Notes under the pieces: model-generated
Seen by the model: the letters and a program-made list of their open reading frames with translations, nothing else
Database searches by the model: none
Told to the model about the DNA's origin: nothing
Translations under genes and position numbers: made by a program
Shown here: piece by piece, positions 17,299 through 27,428 of the stretch
Layout: the number at the start of each line of letters is the position of its first letter
How positions within the stretch are numbered: position 1 is the stretch's first letter
From: Marinobacterium mangrovicola
Lineage (GTDB): Bacteria; Pseudomonadota; Gammaproteobacteria; Pseudomonadales; Balneatricaceae
Direction: 5' to 3'
Assembly: GCF_004339595.1 (NCBI RefSeq)
Contig: NZ_SMFU01000007.1
Span: forward strand, 186,001-250,000
DNA: 64,000 nucleotides

Positions 17299-17313
17299 GG
17301 AGTTTACGGTTTT

Positions 17314-18177
17314 ATGAGTAAGGAGATCCCGCTGTTCGACCTGACGCCGGCCATAGGTCCTGGCTCCAAGTCTGAAGAGGAAGCGCTCAGCTACATGCCG
17401 ATGCCGAAGGAGATGTACACCTTCGAGCTACCCAGTCTGCCAGAAGCCGAGCACGTGGCTGAATCGCCGGAAACCCTGCTGTTGCTGGGGCGTCTGCAGG
17501 AAGCGCTGGATGAGTATCGTCCCGGCATGCCGACCCGCCGAATCCCTCTGGATGATTTGGGAGAGAGCGGCAGGGCGCTGCTGTACCAGGTGCTGGGTGA
17601 GGGCGAGGTGGCGCTGCAGATCATGGGTGAGGAGCCGATCCGTGCCCAGGAAACCGTATTGGCCGGAGTCTGGTGGCTGCAGCGTGTAGATGCGGCGGGC
17701 GTGCTGCTGAGTCAGTGGCTGGAGGTAGCGGATGTGCCGGAACTGGCAAGGTTGAAAGCCTTCGCGGCAACGGAGATCCCCCCGCTGGATTCGGCCAGCC
17801 TGCCCAAGGATATTCTCAATGCCGGCCCTGTGCTGGTTGAACTCCTTGATGTGGCCAGAGCCCATCAACAGTCGTCTCGGCAGATGCCTCACGTGATTAA
17901 CCTGTCGCTGCTACCGTTCTCGCCGGAAGATCATGACTGCTTGAACGCCCGCTTGGGGCAGGGCGAGGTGGTGATCCTGTCGCGAGGCTATGGCAACTGC
18001 CGCATCGGTGCCTGCGCCGTGCCGGGTATCTGGCGTGTGCAGTACTTTAACAGTACCGATCAGTTGATCCTGGATACGCTGGAAGTGATCGAGATCCCGC
18101 AGGTCGCCTGCGCGGCGAAAGAGGATCTGGAGGATTCCGCTGAACGACTCAAGGAGATGCGCGAGGTGCTGGTATGA
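17314..18177 (+). CDS. hupH: HupH/HyaF hydrogenase expression/assembly protein
   Basis: This 287-residue cytosolic protein of the HupH/HyaF family is required for full uptake-hydrogenase activity, probably in small-subunit or Fe-S maturation. The C-terminal domain shows the conserved LSRGYGNCRIGACAVPGIWR and VQYFNSTDQLILDTLEV segments. It lies between hupG and the rubredoxin gene hupI; its stop overlaps the hupI start (ATGA-type overlap at 18174-18177). Confidence 0.92.
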   Translation: MSKEIPLFDLTPAIGPGSKSEEEALSYMPMPKEMYTFELPSLPEAEHVAESPETLLLLGRLQEALDEYRPGMPTRRIPLDDLGESGRALLYQVLGEGEVALQIMGEEPIRAQETVLAGVWWLQRVDAAGVLLSQWLEVADVPELARLKAFAATEIPPLDSASLPKDILNAGPVLVELLDVARAHQQSSRQMPHVINLSLLPFSPEDHDCLNARLGQGEVVILSRGYGNCRIGACAVPGIWRVQYFNSTDQLILDTLEVIEIPQVACAAKEDLEDSAERLKEMREVLV

Positions 18178-18392
18178 GCGAGCGTTTCGAAGGCAGCTAC
18201 CTCGGTGATGGTTCGCGCATCGCGCCTGACAGCCGGCTGGAGTGCAAGATCTGCTGGCACATCTATGATCCTGCCGAGGGCGATGAGGTGTGGCAAATAG
18301 AGCCGGGAACGGCGTTTGCCGATCTGCCGGATCACTGGCGTTGCCCCAACTGCGATGGCGACCCTGACCAGTTCATGGTGGTCGATGACTGA
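18174..18392 (+). CDS. hupI: Rubredoxin HupI
   Basis: This 72-residue rubredoxin has two knuckles, ECKICWHIYDP and WRCPNCDGD, giving the Cys4 iron site. In hup clusters, HupI-type rubredoxins are needed for hydrogenase small-subunit Fe-S maturation or protection under oxygen. An N-terminal extension of about 20 residues precedes the first knuckle. It overlaps hupH by 4 bp and hupJ by 8 bp. Confidence 0.95.
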   Translation: MSERFEGSYLGDGSRIAPDSRLECKICWHIYDPAEGDEVWQIEPGTAFADLPDHWRCPNCDGDPDQFMVVDD

Positions 18393-18882
18393 GCAGGACA
18401 GCGCCGCCGAGATACTGCAGGTGTATCGCGAAGCTACTGCCCGCATGGCGGGTCTGCCGATGTATAACCCGGCGCTGGAACCGGCCATGTTCGGCTGGCA
18501 ACAGCTGGATGGGGCTCAGGTGGGAATATTGATCCTTCCCTGGTGTCTCAATCTGGTGTGGCGACCGGATGAACCTTGCCTGATGCCGCCCAAGGGGGAG
18601 AGCTGCGTGCTGTCTCTGGCATCCGGTGAGTACGAAGGTATCGTCGCCTATAACGAGTCGGTGGGGCATTATGGCAGCGCTTCATTACTGTCGGATACGC
18701 TGGGTCTACAGAGCCAGGTCGATGCGCAATCGCTGGCCGCCGAAATCGCGGCTTTGATCTTTACGGCGCCGCAGCCATCGACAGAGAACAACAGCGCAGC
18801 GCCGGATGCTGCTGCGCAGGCCGAAAACCCACGGCGTCGGGAGCTGTTTCGGCGCATGCTGGGAGCGAGCCAGGGAAACTAA
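18385..18882 (+). CDS. hupJ: HupJ/HybE hydrogenase assembly chaperone
   Basis: This 165-residue protein of the HybE/HupJ family has the core MYNPALEPAMFGWQQLDG, then LPWCLNLVWRP and the VLSLASGEYEG segment. HybE-type proteins bind the hydrogenase precursor and help coordinate cofactor assembly with Tat export. The C-terminal tail (about 130-165) is Ala/Asn/Pro-rich and basic. The start chosen is ATG 18385, which overlaps the rubredoxin stop; an upstream in-frame ATG at 18316 would lie deep inside hupI and is rejected. Confidence 0.9.
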   Translation: MTEQDSAAEILQVYREATARMAGLPMYNPALEPAMFGWQQLDGAQVGILILPWCLNLVWRPDEPCLMPPKGESCVLSLASGEYEGIVAYNESVGHYGSASLLSDTLGLQSQVDAQSLAAEIAALIFTAPQPSTENNSAAPDAAAQAENPRRRELFRRMLGASQGN

Positions 18883-18886
18883 TCTC

Positions 18887-19870
18887 ATGACAGCGATAAG
18901 TGCAGGAAAGCTACAGGTCGATCTCTATCACGACGGTCACAAAATTAGCGCTGTTAAACCAGCGCTATTGCGACCGTCCGGTCAGGTCGGCGCGCTGCTG
19001 CACGGGCGACACCCCGATCAGGCCGTAGAGCTGCTCGGCATGCTGTTCTCCATCTGCTCGGTGGCACACCGTGTTGCCGCAACCCGCGCTTTGGAAGCGG
19101 CGCGAGGGTGCATCGCCGATGCCGAAACCGAGCGGGTGCGAAACTCTCATGTGGCGATTGAGAGGCTGCGCGAGAGCTTGATGCGCCTGCTGCTGGACTG
19201 GCGTTACCCCAGTGTTGATGACGATGCGGCTGCACAGTGCATCAGGCTATGCAAAACGCTGAGCCAGGCGCTGGAGACCGATCCGGCCGAAGCGGCGCTG
19301 GTCGTTGTTGAGCTTGGTAACTGGTGGCGGGGCCTGCGTTGCCAGCCCACCGAGCAGGATATCTGGATCGCTAACCACTGTGAGCGCTGGCGCGGCATAG
19401 AGCTTGGCGTTTCGGGCAAGGTGCTGGAGCCGGGTATGCCGGGGGCTGGGCAGCCCTCACTGGAGTCAGGACCTGTCGTCGCTGCAGTGGGTTGTCGAGA
19501 TGCGGCCCGGGTGATCGCTGAAGTGCTTCAGACTCTGGTTAGCCAGGTGGATGACGCGCTGGCACTGCTGGAGGGAGAGACCGCTGAGGCGGTGGCTGGG
19601 CTCGGGCAAAGCAGCGGCGATGGCTTGGCGACCGGTTGGGCACTGACCGCGCGGGGATGGTTGATGCACGGCATCGAGCTGGACGGCGACAGGGTTGAGC
19701 GCTGGCAGATACTGGCTCCCACCGACCGTAACTTTCATACTGAGGGGGCGCTTGTGCGGCGCCTCAACAATGTTGTCATCGACCGGGACTCGGCCGAAGC
19801 GCTGACCCGGGAGCTGACACTGGCCATCGATCCCTGCGTGGCTTTCGAAGTGAGAATCAACGATGCATGA
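18887..19870 (+). CDS. hupK: HupK, degenerate hydrogenase large-subunit paralogue
   Basis: This 327-residue protein is a truncated relative of the [NiFe] large subunit, thought to act as a scaffold during Fe(CN)2CO cofactor insertion. The N-terminal nickel motif (RxCxxC in real large subunits) is reduced to SICSVAHRVAA and the C-terminal DPCxxCxxH to IDPCVAFEVRI, so one Cys of each pair is retained and the other lost. Start ATG 18887 is chosen because an earlier in-frame ATG at 18806 lies inside hupJ. The stop overlaps the hypA start (19863). Confidence 0.88.
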   Translation: MTAISAGKLQVDLYHDGHKISAVKPALLRPSGQVGALLHGRHPDQAVELLGMLFSICSVAHRVAATRALEAARGCIADAETERVRNSHVAIERLRESLMRLLLDWRYPSVDDDAAAQCIRLCKTLSQALETDPAEAALVVVELGNWWRGLRCQPTEQDIWIANHCERWRGIELGVSGKVLEPGMPGAGQPSLESGPVVAAVGCRDAARVIAEVLQTLVSQVDDALALLEGETAEAVAGLGQSSGDGLATGWALTARGWLMHGIELDGDRVERWQILAPTDRNFHTEGALVRRLNNVVIDRDSAEALTRELTLAIDPCVAFEVRINDA

Positions 19871-20204
19871 GATGTCGATCGCTGAGGGGGTAGTGCAGCT
19901 GCTTGAGGAGCAGTCCCTGGCGCAAAACTACACCCGCGTGAAACATGTCTGGCTGGAGATAGGGCCACTGGCGGCGGTGGAATCCGAAGCCCTGCGGTTC
20001 TGTTTTGATGCGGTAACGCGCAACACCCTGGCTGAGGGCGCGCTGCTGGATATTATCGATTTGCCCGGGGAGGCCTGGTGCCTGGGCTGCGCAACAACGG
20101 TGCCGATCACCCAGAGGTACGACAGCTGCGTTCACTGCGGCAGCTATCAACTGCAGGTGACCCGTGGCGACGAGCTGAGAATAAAAGAGCTGGAGGTAGA
20201 ATAA
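19863..20204 (+). CDS. hypA: HypA nickel-insertion protein
   Basis: This 113-residue metallochaperone starts [11 protein letters not shown]; His2 (with Glu3) is the nickel ligand. The C-terminal zinc site has four cysteines in two pairs (CLGC and CVHC). It delivers Ni2+ to the hydrogenase large subunit together with HypB. The start overlaps the hupK stop by 8 bp and the stop is 1 bp before hypB. Confidence 0.96.
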   Translation: MHEMSIAEGVVQLLEEQSLAQNYTRVKHVWLEIGPLAAVESEALRFCFDAVTRNTLAEGALLDIIDLPGEAWCLGCATTVPITQRYDSCVHCGSYQLQVTRGDELRIKELEVE

Positions 20205-20205
20205 A

Positions 20206-21162
20206 ATGTGTACCGTTTGCGGTTGTGCCGAGGGTGAAACCCGTATCGAAGGTGACCATCACCATCATGAGCACGCTCATGCACATAGCCATGCCGCTGG
20301 GCATGATCACAGCCACCCCCATAGCCATGACCATTTACCTGAGCACTCGCATCAACATGCGGATGCCGACAGCTCACCGCTGGTGGCGCAAGGGATGAAC
20401 CTGCATTACGGTCAGGGTGCGGCTCATGCCCATGCGCCGGGGCTCAGTCAGGGCCGTATGGTGCAGATAGAGCAGGATATCCTCGGCAAAAACGACCGCT
20501 ATGCGGCGCAGAACCGGGCTCGCTTCGCTGCGGCGTCGCTGTTTGCACTGAACCTGGTGTCCAGCCCCGGCTCGGGTAAAACCACGCTGCTGACACGCAC
20601 GATCGAGATGTTCGGTGAGCGGCTGCCGCTGGCGGTGATCGAAGGCGATCAGCAGACCGCCAACGATGCGGATCGTATTCGCGCCACCGGCGCTCGCGCC
20701 ATTCAGATCAACACCGGCAAGGGCTGTCACCTGGATGCACATATGGTCGGTCATGCGCTGGAGCGGCTCGGCGAACTCGAAGGTGGTGTACTGTTTATCG
20801 AGAACGTGGGTAACCTGGTGTGCCCGGCAGCTTTCGACCTTGGCGAGGCGCACAAGGTGGCGATCCTTTCGGTCACCGAGGGTGAAGACAAGCCGCTGAA
20901 GTACCCGGATATGTTCCATGCCGCGGACCTGATGCTGCTGAACAAGACCGATCTGCTGCCGCATCTGGATTTTGATGTGGAAGCCTGTATCGATTATGCC
21001 CGTCGCGTGAACCCGAATATCGAGGTGCTTCAGGTATCGGCCCGCAGTGGCGAGGGTATGGCCGAATGGCTCGACTGGATCGAGGCGCGCCGCGCGGCCC
21101 GTATTCGGGATCGGATCAACGCCCTGAAACAGCAGGCCCAGGCGCTGGAAGCGCTGCTCTAA
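20206..21162 (+). CDS. hypB: HypB nickel-chaperone GTPase
   Basis: This 318-residue GTPase drives nickel insertion. The N-terminus MCTVCGC forms the high-affinity nickel site (Cys2, Cys5, Cys7) and is followed by a His-rich stretch (about residues 20-62) that may store nickel. The G-domain shows Walker [25 protein letters not shown] and NKTD. Zinc/nickel ligands in the [11 protein letters not shown] region are present. It lies directly between hypA and the regulator gene. Confidence 0.97.
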   Translation: MCTVCGCAEGETRIEGDHHHHEHAHAHSHAAGHDHSHPHSHDHLPEHSHQHADADSSPLVAQGMNLHYGQGAAHAHAPGLSQGRMVQIEQDILGKNDRYAAQNRARFAAASLFALNLVSSPGSGKTTLLTRTIEMFGERLPLAVIEGDQQTANDADRIRATGARAIQINTGKGCHLDAHMVGHALERLGELEGGVLFIENVGNLVCPAAFDLGEAHKVAILSVTEGEDKPLKYPDMFHAADLMLLNKTDLLPHLDFDVEACIDYARRVNPNIEVLQVSARSGEGMAEWLDWIEARRAARIRDRINALKQQAQALEALL

Positions 21163-21201
21163 CGTCGCTCTGAACGGAGAGCACAGAACGGAGAGAAACC
21201 T

Positions 21202-22653
21202 ATGCAGTACCCGTCGCGCCCCAGAGTGCTTTGCGTCGATGATGAGATCCGCTCGCTGGAAACGCTGGAGCGAACCCTCGACGAAGAGTTTGATGTGCTC
21301 ACCGCTACCAGTACGGAAGCGGCGCTCAGGCTGCTCGAGGAGAATAGCATCCAGGCGGTGCTGTGCGATCAGCGTATGCCGGGCCAGACCGGCGTCGAGT
21401 TCCTGATCGAGGTGCGCGAGCGCTGGCCGCAGACCGCGCGATTGATACTTTCCGGCTATACCGACTCTGAAGATATTATCCGCGGACTTAACGAGGCGGG
21501 AATTTTCCAGTATCTGACCAAACCCTGGCATCCAGATCACCTGCTGCTGACGCTGCAGAACGCCTGTCGAATGGTGGAGCTGCAATCGGAAAATGATCTG
21601 CTCGCTACCGAGATGCGTCTGACCACGCCTCAGGTCGAGGACCAGGTTGAAGCCAAGAAGCAGCGCCTGCGTCAGCGCTTCGATTTCAGCGAAATTCTGC
21701 GCTCCAGCGATAGCCCGCTGAATCAGCTCTGTAACCAGGTCGCCCAGGTAGCGCCGTTCGATATCTCCGTGCTGGTAACCGGTCCCTCCGGCAGCGGCAA
21801 GGAACTGTTCGCCCGGGCGCTGCATTACAACAGCCTGAGAGCCGACAAGCCGTTCGTGGTGGAAAACTGCGGCGCCATGCCGGACGAGCTGCTGGCGTCG
21901 GAGCTTTTCGGACACCGCAAGGGCGCCTTTACCGGTGCAATCAGCGACCATGTGGGGCTGTTTGAGCAGGCCGACGGTGGCACTATCTTCCTCGACGAAA
22001 TCGGCGAGATCTCGCCGGCATTTCAGGTCAAGCTGCTGCGCGTCTTGCAGGAGCGCGAGGTGCGCCGTGTGGGTGATAGCCAGCGCCGCCCGATCAATGT
22101 GCGTGTGATCGCTTCTACCAATCGCAGGCTTGAAGAGGAGGTCGCCGCCGGCCGCTTCCGTGAAGACCTTTATTACCGCCTGGCGGAAGTGACGCTTGAG
22201 CTGCCGGCGCTGGAGCAGCGCGCTCAGGATATCCCGCTGCTGGCTAACGCCTTTCTTGATCGTGCGGTGGAGGCGTTCGACAAACCGGTGGACGGTTTCA
22301 GCGATGAGGCGCTGGAGTGCCTGAGCGGTTACGCCTGGCCCGGTAACGTACGTCAGTTGCAGAACGAGGTGCGGCGCATGCTGGTGATGGCGAAAGAGCC
22401 GGTGCTTGGTGCCGACCTGATTCATCCGCGCGTGCTGCGCAGCTGTGTCGATGGCGAGCCGGCACCGCGTTTGGCGGATGTGGCGGACCTCAGCGGTACG
22501 CTGAAAGAGCGTGTCGAGCAGTTAGAAAAACAGATCCTGCGCGAGACCCTGATTCGCCACCGCTGGAACAAAAGCCGCGCCTCCCGCGAGCTTGGCCTGT
22601 CCCGCGTGGGGCTACGTGCGAAGATCGAACGCTATGAGCTGGATACCCAGTAA
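21202..22653 (+). CDS. hupR: HupR/HoxA-type NtrC-family response regulator
   Basis: This 483-residue activator of hydrogenase genes has a receiver domain (about 8-120, phospho-acceptor Asp56 in LCDQRMPG, acidic pocket VDDE), a central AAA+ domain (about 165-400) with Walker A GPSGSGKE and the sigma-54 contact motif GAFTGA, and a C-terminal Fis-type HTH ([20 protein letters not shown]). In HupR/HoxA systems the unphosphorylated form is the activator and the cognate kinase represses it. The nearby kinase-like protein (14091-15512) is catalytically degenerate. Its HTH probably binds the inverted repeat at 15697 (inference). The stop overlaps the hypF start. Confidence 0.94.
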   Translation: MQYPSRPRVLCVDDEIRSLETLERTLDEEFDVLTATSTEAALRLLEENSIQAVLCDQRMPGQTGVEFLIEVRERWPQTARLILSGYTDSEDIIRGLNEAGIFQYLTKPWHPDHLLLTLQNACRMVELQSENDLLATEMRLTTPQVEDQVEAKKQRLRQRFDFSEILRSSDSPLNQLCNQVAQVAPFDISVLVTGPSGSGKELFARALHYNSLRADKPFVVENCGAMPDELLASELFGHRKGAFTGAISDHVGLFEQADGGTIFLDEIGEISPAFQVKLLRVLQEREVRRVGDSQRRPINVRVIASTNRRLEEEVAAGRFREDLYYRLAEVTLELPALEQRAQDIPLLANAFLDRAVEAFDKPVDGFSDEALECLSGYAWPGNVRQLQNEVRRMLVMAKEPVLGADLIHPRVLRSCVDGEPAPRLADVADLSGTLKERVEQLEKQILRETLIRHRWNKSRASRELGLSRVGLRAKIERYELDTQ

Positions 22654-24998
22654 TGCCGGCGCTGCGGCTCAGTGTCAGTGGTCAGGTGCAGGGCGTGGGA
22701 TTTCGCCCCTTTGTGCACCGATTGGCCAGCTCGCTCAGTCTGGACGGTGAAGTCTGTAATACCGGCCAGGGGGTGAGAATCGACCTTCGGGGCAGCAGTG
22801 ATGCGCTGTCCCGTTTTCAGCAGCGGCTGCGCGCCGAACTACCGCCGCTGGCACAGATCGATGGTATTGAAACTGAAGTATTCAATGGCGCCATCGGGCC
22901 GGGCTTTCGTATCGATGCCAGCGAGCGTGGCGAGTCTGCACTGAAGCTGCCGGTGACACTCGATGCCAATGTTTGTGCAGAGTGTCTGGATGAGCTCTTC
23001 GATCCCGCTAACCGTCGCTATCGCTACCCGTTTATCAACTGTACCCACTGCGGGCCGCGCTATTCGCTGATTCGGCAGCTGCCCTATGACCGCGCCAACA
23101 CCAGCATGGCAGAGTTTCAGCAGTGTCCGGCTTGCCTTGACGAGTACAGCGATTCCCAGCATCGCCGCTTCCACGCTCAGCCCAACGCCTGTGCCGATTG
23201 CGGCCCTGAGCTTTGGGCTGAAAGCCCAGCAGGTGAACGGTTGGCGGGTGATCCGCTAAGCCTTGCAGTTGAGGCGCTGAAGCGCGGCGAGATTATCGCA
23301 TTACGCGGTATGGGTGGTTTTCACCTGGCCTGTGATGCAGACAACGCAGAGGCGGTCGCAGAACTGCGCCGTCGTAAGCGTCGCCCGGGCAAACCCTTTG
23401 CGCTGATGGCGCTGAATCCCGCCTCGCTGGATGAGCTGGTTGAACTGACCGAACAGGGCGCGGAGCTGGTTCAGTCCACTGCGGCGCCGGTGGTATTACA
23501 ACGCGTCAAAAAGCCGAGCCCGTTGCCTGAAAGTGTCGCGCCGGGCCTGGATCGCTTGGGCGTTATGCTGCCGCACAGTCCTCTGCACTGGTTGCTGTTC
23601 CATGAGTACGCAGATCGGCCTGAAGGCGTCGGCTGGCGAGATCAGCGGCATTCGCTACGGCTGGTGATGACCAGCGCTAACCTTAGTGGCGAGCCGCTGA
23701 TTACGGCCAATGATGAAGCGCGTCATAAGTTGGCGGGGATCGCCGATCTGCTGGTGCTGCACAACCGTGAGATCGAACACCGCTGCGACGACTCGGTGGT
23801 GAATGCGATTTCGGCGCCGGCGGCGATGATCCGGCTGGGCCGCGGGTTGGCGCCAAAACGGGTGGCGCTGAAATCCGAGGGGCCTGCGGTGCTGGCGCTG
23901 GGCGCTTATCTGAAAAATACGCTCTGTCTGACACGGGGCGCCGATGCGTTTATCTCGCCCCATATCGGCGATCTGGATAACGCCGCTAACTGCCGTACCC
24001 TTGAGGCCAGCGTAAACGAGCTGCAGGCGCTGCTTGAGGTGAAGCCTGAATATATCGCCTGTGATCTTCATCCCGATTTCTATGCCAGTCGCCTGGCGCA
24101 AACTCTGGCGGAACAACTGGGTGTCCCGCTGCATCCGGTGCAGCATCATCACGCGCATATCGCCGCGGTGATGGCGGAGCATCGGCTCAGTGAGCCGGTG
24201 TTAGGCGTTGCCCTGGATGGCGTGGGTCTCGGTAGCGATGGCCAGTTGCGTGGCGGTGAGCTGTTGCGTGTGGATGCGGGAGGGTTTGCTCAACTCGGTG
24301 AGTTGGCCTCTATCGCTTTGCCGGGCGGTGACAAGGCGGCTCGCGAGCCCTGGCGCCTGGCCAGTGCGTTGTTTTATCGCTTGGGGCGCCCCGAGCTGAT
24401 CGAGCAGCGCTTCGGCGATGATCCCGCAGCAGCGGGCGTGCGTCTGATGTTGGATAGAGGGCTGAACTGCCCGGCCACATCGAGTCTGGGGCGGTTATTT
24501 GATACCGCTGCGGGTGTGCTCGGGATCTGTCGGCAACAGAGCTTTGAAGCGGAGGCGCCGATGCTTCTCGAAGCGCTGGCGCGGAATGCAGATAGAACAG
24601 AGGTTGAAGCGGACCGCTCGCTGTTTGAGATCCGCGCCACCGGAGCGGGGCTGATACTGGATCTGATGCCGCTGCTGGCCTCACTAATCGATGAAGCCGA
24701 TCCACAGCTTGGTGCGGCGCGCTTTCAGGCTACCCTGGTGCAGGCGTTGACTGAGTGGATCCAGCGATCCGCCCGGGAACAGGCGCTGGATATTGTGGCC
24801 TTGGGTGGCGGCTGTTTTCTGAATATCGCGCTGCGCGATCAGCTAAAAGGACGACTGGAAGCTGGAGGGCTAAGGGTGCTGATACCCACCCAGCTGCCAA
24901 GCAACGATGCCGCGATCAGCCTGGGTCAGGTCTGGGCAGTCAGAATGGGCCTGAGTGTTAAGGGCCGTATAACGAATAATGCAGTAGAAGAGGGTTAA
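22653..24998 (+). CDS. hypF: HypF carbamoyltransferase for hydrogenase CN ligand synthesis
   Basis: This 781-residue enzyme uses carbamoyl phosphate and ATP to carbamoylate the C-terminal Cys of HypE. Domains: acylphosphatase (1-90, [16 protein letters not shown]), two zinc fingers (about 108-190, pairs CAEC, CTHC, CPAC, CADC), YrdC-like domain (about 205-395, including [13 protein letters not shown]) and a Kae1-like domain (about 410-765, with [13 protein letters not shown] as metal ligands). All domains and expected length are intact. TAATG overlap with hupR, 2-bp gap to hypC. Confidence 0.97.
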   Translation: MPALRLSVSGQVQGVGFRPFVHRLASSLSLDGEVCNTGQGVRIDLRGSSDALSRFQQRLRAELPPLAQIDGIETEVFNGAIGPGFRIDASERGESALKLPVTLDANVCAECLDELFDPANRRYRYPFINCTHCGPRYSLIRQLPYDRANTSMAEFQQCPACLDEYSDSQHRRFHAQPNACADCGPELWAESPAGERLAGDPLSLAVEALKRGEIIALRGMGGFHLACDADNAEAVAELRRRKRRPGKPFALMALNPASLDELVELTEQGAELVQSTAAPVVLQRVKKPSPLPESVAPGLDRLGVMLPHSPLHWLLFHEYADRPEGVGWRDQRHSLRLVMTSANLSGEPLITANDEARHKLAGIADLLVLHNREIEHRCDDSVVNAISAPAAMIRLGRGLAPKRVALKSEGPAVLALGAYLKNTLCLTRGADAFISPHIGDLDNAANCRTLEASVNELQALLEVKPEYIACDLHPDFYASRLAQTLAEQLGVPLHPVQHHHAHIAAVMAEHRLSEPVLGVALDGVGLGSDGQLRGGELLRVDAGGFAQLGELASIALPGGDKAAREPWRLASALFYRLGRPELIEQRFGDDPAAAGVRLMLDRGLNCPATSSLGRLFDTAAGVLGICRQQSFEAEAPMLLEALARNADRTEVEADRSLFEIRATGAGLILDLMPLLASLIDEADPQLGAARFQATLVQALTEWIQRSAREQALDIVALGGGCFLNIALRDQLKGRLEAGGLRVLIPTQLPSNDAAISLGQVWAVRMGLSVKGRITNNAVEEG

Positions 24999-25000
24999 TC

Positions 25001-25261
25001 ATGTGTCTGGCGATTCCGGTACGGATCGAAGCGTTGATCGATGCTGAGCGTGCGCTGGCCGATATCGGCGGGGTGCGCAAGGAGATCAATATCGCTCTGG
25101 TGGACGATCTGTCGGTGGGCGATTACGTGATCCTGCACGTGGGCTACGCCCTGAACAAGCTGGATCCTGAGGAAGCGGCGCGTACCCTGGCGCTGTTTGA
25201 GGAACTGGGTCAGCTGCAGGAGGCCTACGATGAAGCTCAGGCCGGGGAGGGCGGCGCATGA
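25001..25261 (+). CDS. hypC: HypC hydrogenase maturation chaperone
   Basis: This 86-residue chaperone starts [12 protein letters not shown]; Cys2 carries the iron-cyanide-carbonyl unit passed from HypD to the large subunit. [21 protein letters not shown] is the family core. It overlaps hypD by 4 bp. It is the second HypC-family gene in the operon beside hupF (16535). Confidence 0.97.
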   Translation: MCLAIPVRIEALIDAERALADIGGVRKEINIALVDDLSVGDYVILHVGYALNKLDPEEAARTLALFEELGQLQEAYDEAQAGEGGA

Positions 25262-26406
25262 AATACGTCGATGAGTTTCGTGATGGCGAAAAAGCCCGGG
25301 CCCTGGCCGAGCAGATCCGCAAGGAGGCTGATCCGGCGCGGCGCTATCATCTGATGGAGTTCTGCGGCGGCCACACCCATGCGATCTTCCGCTACGGTAT
25401 CCCCGGTCTATTGCCCGAGAATGTGCGCCTGATCCACGGCCCTGGCTGCCCGGTCTGTGTGCTGCCGATTGGTCGGCTGGATATGGCGATAGCGCTGGCG
25501 CGTCGCCCTGAAGTGATCCTCTGTACCTACGGAGATATGCTGCGTGTGCCGGGCTCCGGTCGTGAAAGCCTGATGAAGGTGCGCGCGGAAGGCACCGATG
25601 TGCGCATGCTCTACTCACCGGCGGACGCACTGAAGATTGCCCAGCAGAACCCGGATAAAGAGGTGGTGTTCTTCGCCATCGGGTTTGAAACCACCACACC
25701 GCCCACGGCGCTGGTGATCGATCAGGCGGCGAAGCTGGGTCTGAAGAATTTCTCGGTGTTCTGTAATCACGTGCTTACGCCGGCCGCGATGCACGCGATT
25801 TTGAATACGCCGGAGGCGGATAGCGGCGCACTGGAGCTGGATGGCTTTATCGGGCCGGCTCACGTCAGCACGGTGATCGGCTCTGCGCCCTATGAACCTT
25901 TCCCGCAGCAGTATAAGCGTCCGGTGGTGATCGCTGGCTTCGAGCCGCTGGATGTGCTGCAGGCTATCCTGATGCTGATCCGCCAGCTCAATGATGGCCG
26001 CTGTGAAGTAGAGAACGAATTCATCCGCGCAGTCAGCCGCGAGGGCAACCTGAAGGCACAGGCGGCGGTGAGCCGGGTGCTTGAGCTTCGCGCCAGCTTT
26101 GAGTGGCGCGGTCTGGGTGCTATCCCGGAAAGCGCGCTTCAGATCCGCAGTGAATATGCCGAATTCGATGCCGAAAAACGCTTTGGCGTAGAGCAACTTC
26201 ACGGTCGTGAGAACAAGGCCTGTGAGTGCCCGTCAATTCTGCGCGGGGTGAAAAATCCCCGTGACTGCGTGCTCTTCGGCGACCCCTGTACACCGGATAA
26301 TCCGCTGGGCTCCTGCATGGTCTCCTCCGAGGGCGCCTGCGCCGCCTATTACAGTTATGGGCGTTTCAGTGAGGGCCGGATTCCGGCCGAGGAGCTGCGC
26401 GCATGA
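25258..26406 (+). CDS. hypD: HypD iron-sulfur scaffold for Fe(CN)2CO assembly
   Basis: This 382-residue protein has the conserved [22 protein letters not shown] and a C-terminal [4Fe-4S] region with cysteines in [22 protein letters not shown] and [11 protein letters not shown]. With HypC it holds the iron while cyanide from HypE is attached. Length is typical. ATGA overlaps with both hypC and hypE. Confidence 0.97.
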   Translation: MKYVDEFRDGEKARALAEQIRKEADPARRYHLMEFCGGHTHAIFRYGIPGLLPENVRLIHGPGCPVCVLPIGRLDMAIALARRPEVILCTYGDMLRVPGSGRESLMKVRAEGTDVRMLYSPADALKIAQQNPDKEVVFFAIGFETTTPPTALVIDQAAKLGLKNFSVFCNHVLTPAAMHAILNTPEADSGALELDGFIGPAHVSTVIGSAPYEPFPQQYKRPVVIAGFEPLDVLQAILMLIRQLNDGRCEVENEFIRAVSREGNLKAQAAVSRVLELRASFEWRGLGAIPESALQIRSEYAEFDAEKRFGVEQLHGRENKACECPSILRGVKNPRDCVLFGDPCTPDNPLGSCMVSSEGACAAYYSYGRFSEGRIPAEELRA

Positions 26407-27428
26407 GTCGTCTGAATATCGCCAAGGGCCGCGTTGAAATGGTCCACGGCAGTGGCGGTCGCGCCATGGCGGAACTGATCGAGCAGCTGTTTGCCCAGGC
26501 GTTCGATAATGAATGGCTGGCGCAGGGCAACGATCAGGCCCAGTTTACGCTGCCACCGGGGCGGGTGGTGATGGCTACCGACAGCCATGTGGTATCGCCG
26601 CTGTTCTTTCCGGGGGGCGATATCGGTGCGCTCTCTGTGCATGGCACCATCAATGATGTCGCCATGTCCGGGGCTAAGCCCTGCTATCTCTCGGCAGGCT
26701 TTATCCTGGAAGAGGGTTTTCCGCTGGCCGACCTCAAACGCATCGTCGATTCCATGGCTGCGGCCTCGAAAGAGGCCGGGGTGCCGATCGTTACCGGCGA
26801 TACCAAGGTGGTTGAGCGCGGCAAGGGCGATGGTGTCTTTATCAGCACCACCGGTATCGGTGTGGTGCCGGAAGGGTTGCAGCTTTCCGGTGATCAGGCT
26901 AAGCCCGGTGATGCGATTTTGTTATCCGGCTCCATTGGCGATCACGGTGTGACGATTCTGTCGCTGCGGGAAAGCCTGGGCTTTGAGGCGGATATCCGTT
27001 CCGATTCCCAGGCGCTGCATTCCCTGGTTGCTGCCATGGTTGAGTGTGTGCCCGAGATCCGCTGCATGCGCGATCCCACCCGAGGAGGTTTGGCCAATAC
27101 GCTGAATGAGATGGCGCAGCAGTCCGGTGTGGGTATGCAGCTGATGGAAAGCAGGATTCCGGTACGGGAGCCGGTGCGCGCGGCCTGCGAATTCCTCGGC
27201 CTGGATCCGCTCTATGTGGCCAACGAGGGCAAGCTGATCGCTATCTGCCCGCAGGAGAGGGCCGAAGAATTATTGGCGGCGATGCGCGCCCACCCCCAGG
27301 GTCAGGACGCGGCGATCATCGGCAATGTGGTGGAAGACTCCTATCACTTCGTGCAGATGGAGACGGTGTTTGGCGGCAGCCGCATGGTCGACTGGCTCAA
27401 CGGTGAGCAGCTGCCGCGGATCTGCTAA
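26403..27428 (+). CDS. hypE: HypE cyanide-forming dehydratase
   Basis: This 341-residue PurM-like ATPase dehydrates the thiocarbamate on its C-terminal cysteine to thiocyanate. The essential C-terminal PRIC tail is present (Cys341), as are the MVHGSGGRAM, GDTKVVERGKGDG and CMRDPTRGGLA motifs. It is the last gene of the operon and ends 4 bp inside the convergent membrane-protein gene, with no terminator between. Confidence 0.97.
   Translation: MSRLNIAKGRVEMVHGSGGRAMAELIEQLFAQAFDNEWLAQGNDQAQFTLPPGRVVMATDSHVVSPLFFPGGDIGALSVHGTINDVAMSGAKPCYLSAGFILEEGFPLADLKRIVDSMAAASKEAGVPIVTGDTKVVERGKGDGVFISTTGIGVVPEGLQLSGDQAKPGDAILLSGSIGDHGVTILSLRESLGFEADIRSDSQALHSLVAAMVECVPEIRCMRDPTRGGLANTLNEMAQQSGVGMQLMESRIPVREPVRAACEFLGLDPLYVANEGKLIAICPQERAEELLAAMRAHPQGQDAAIIGNVVEDSYHFVQMETVFGGSRMVDWLNGEQLPRIC

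Noticed and set aside
20374-22425. 683-codon open frame antisense to hypB and hupR
   Set aside because: Antisense shadow of two well-supported genes, crossing their boundary, with low-complexity Leu/Gln/His/Arg content.
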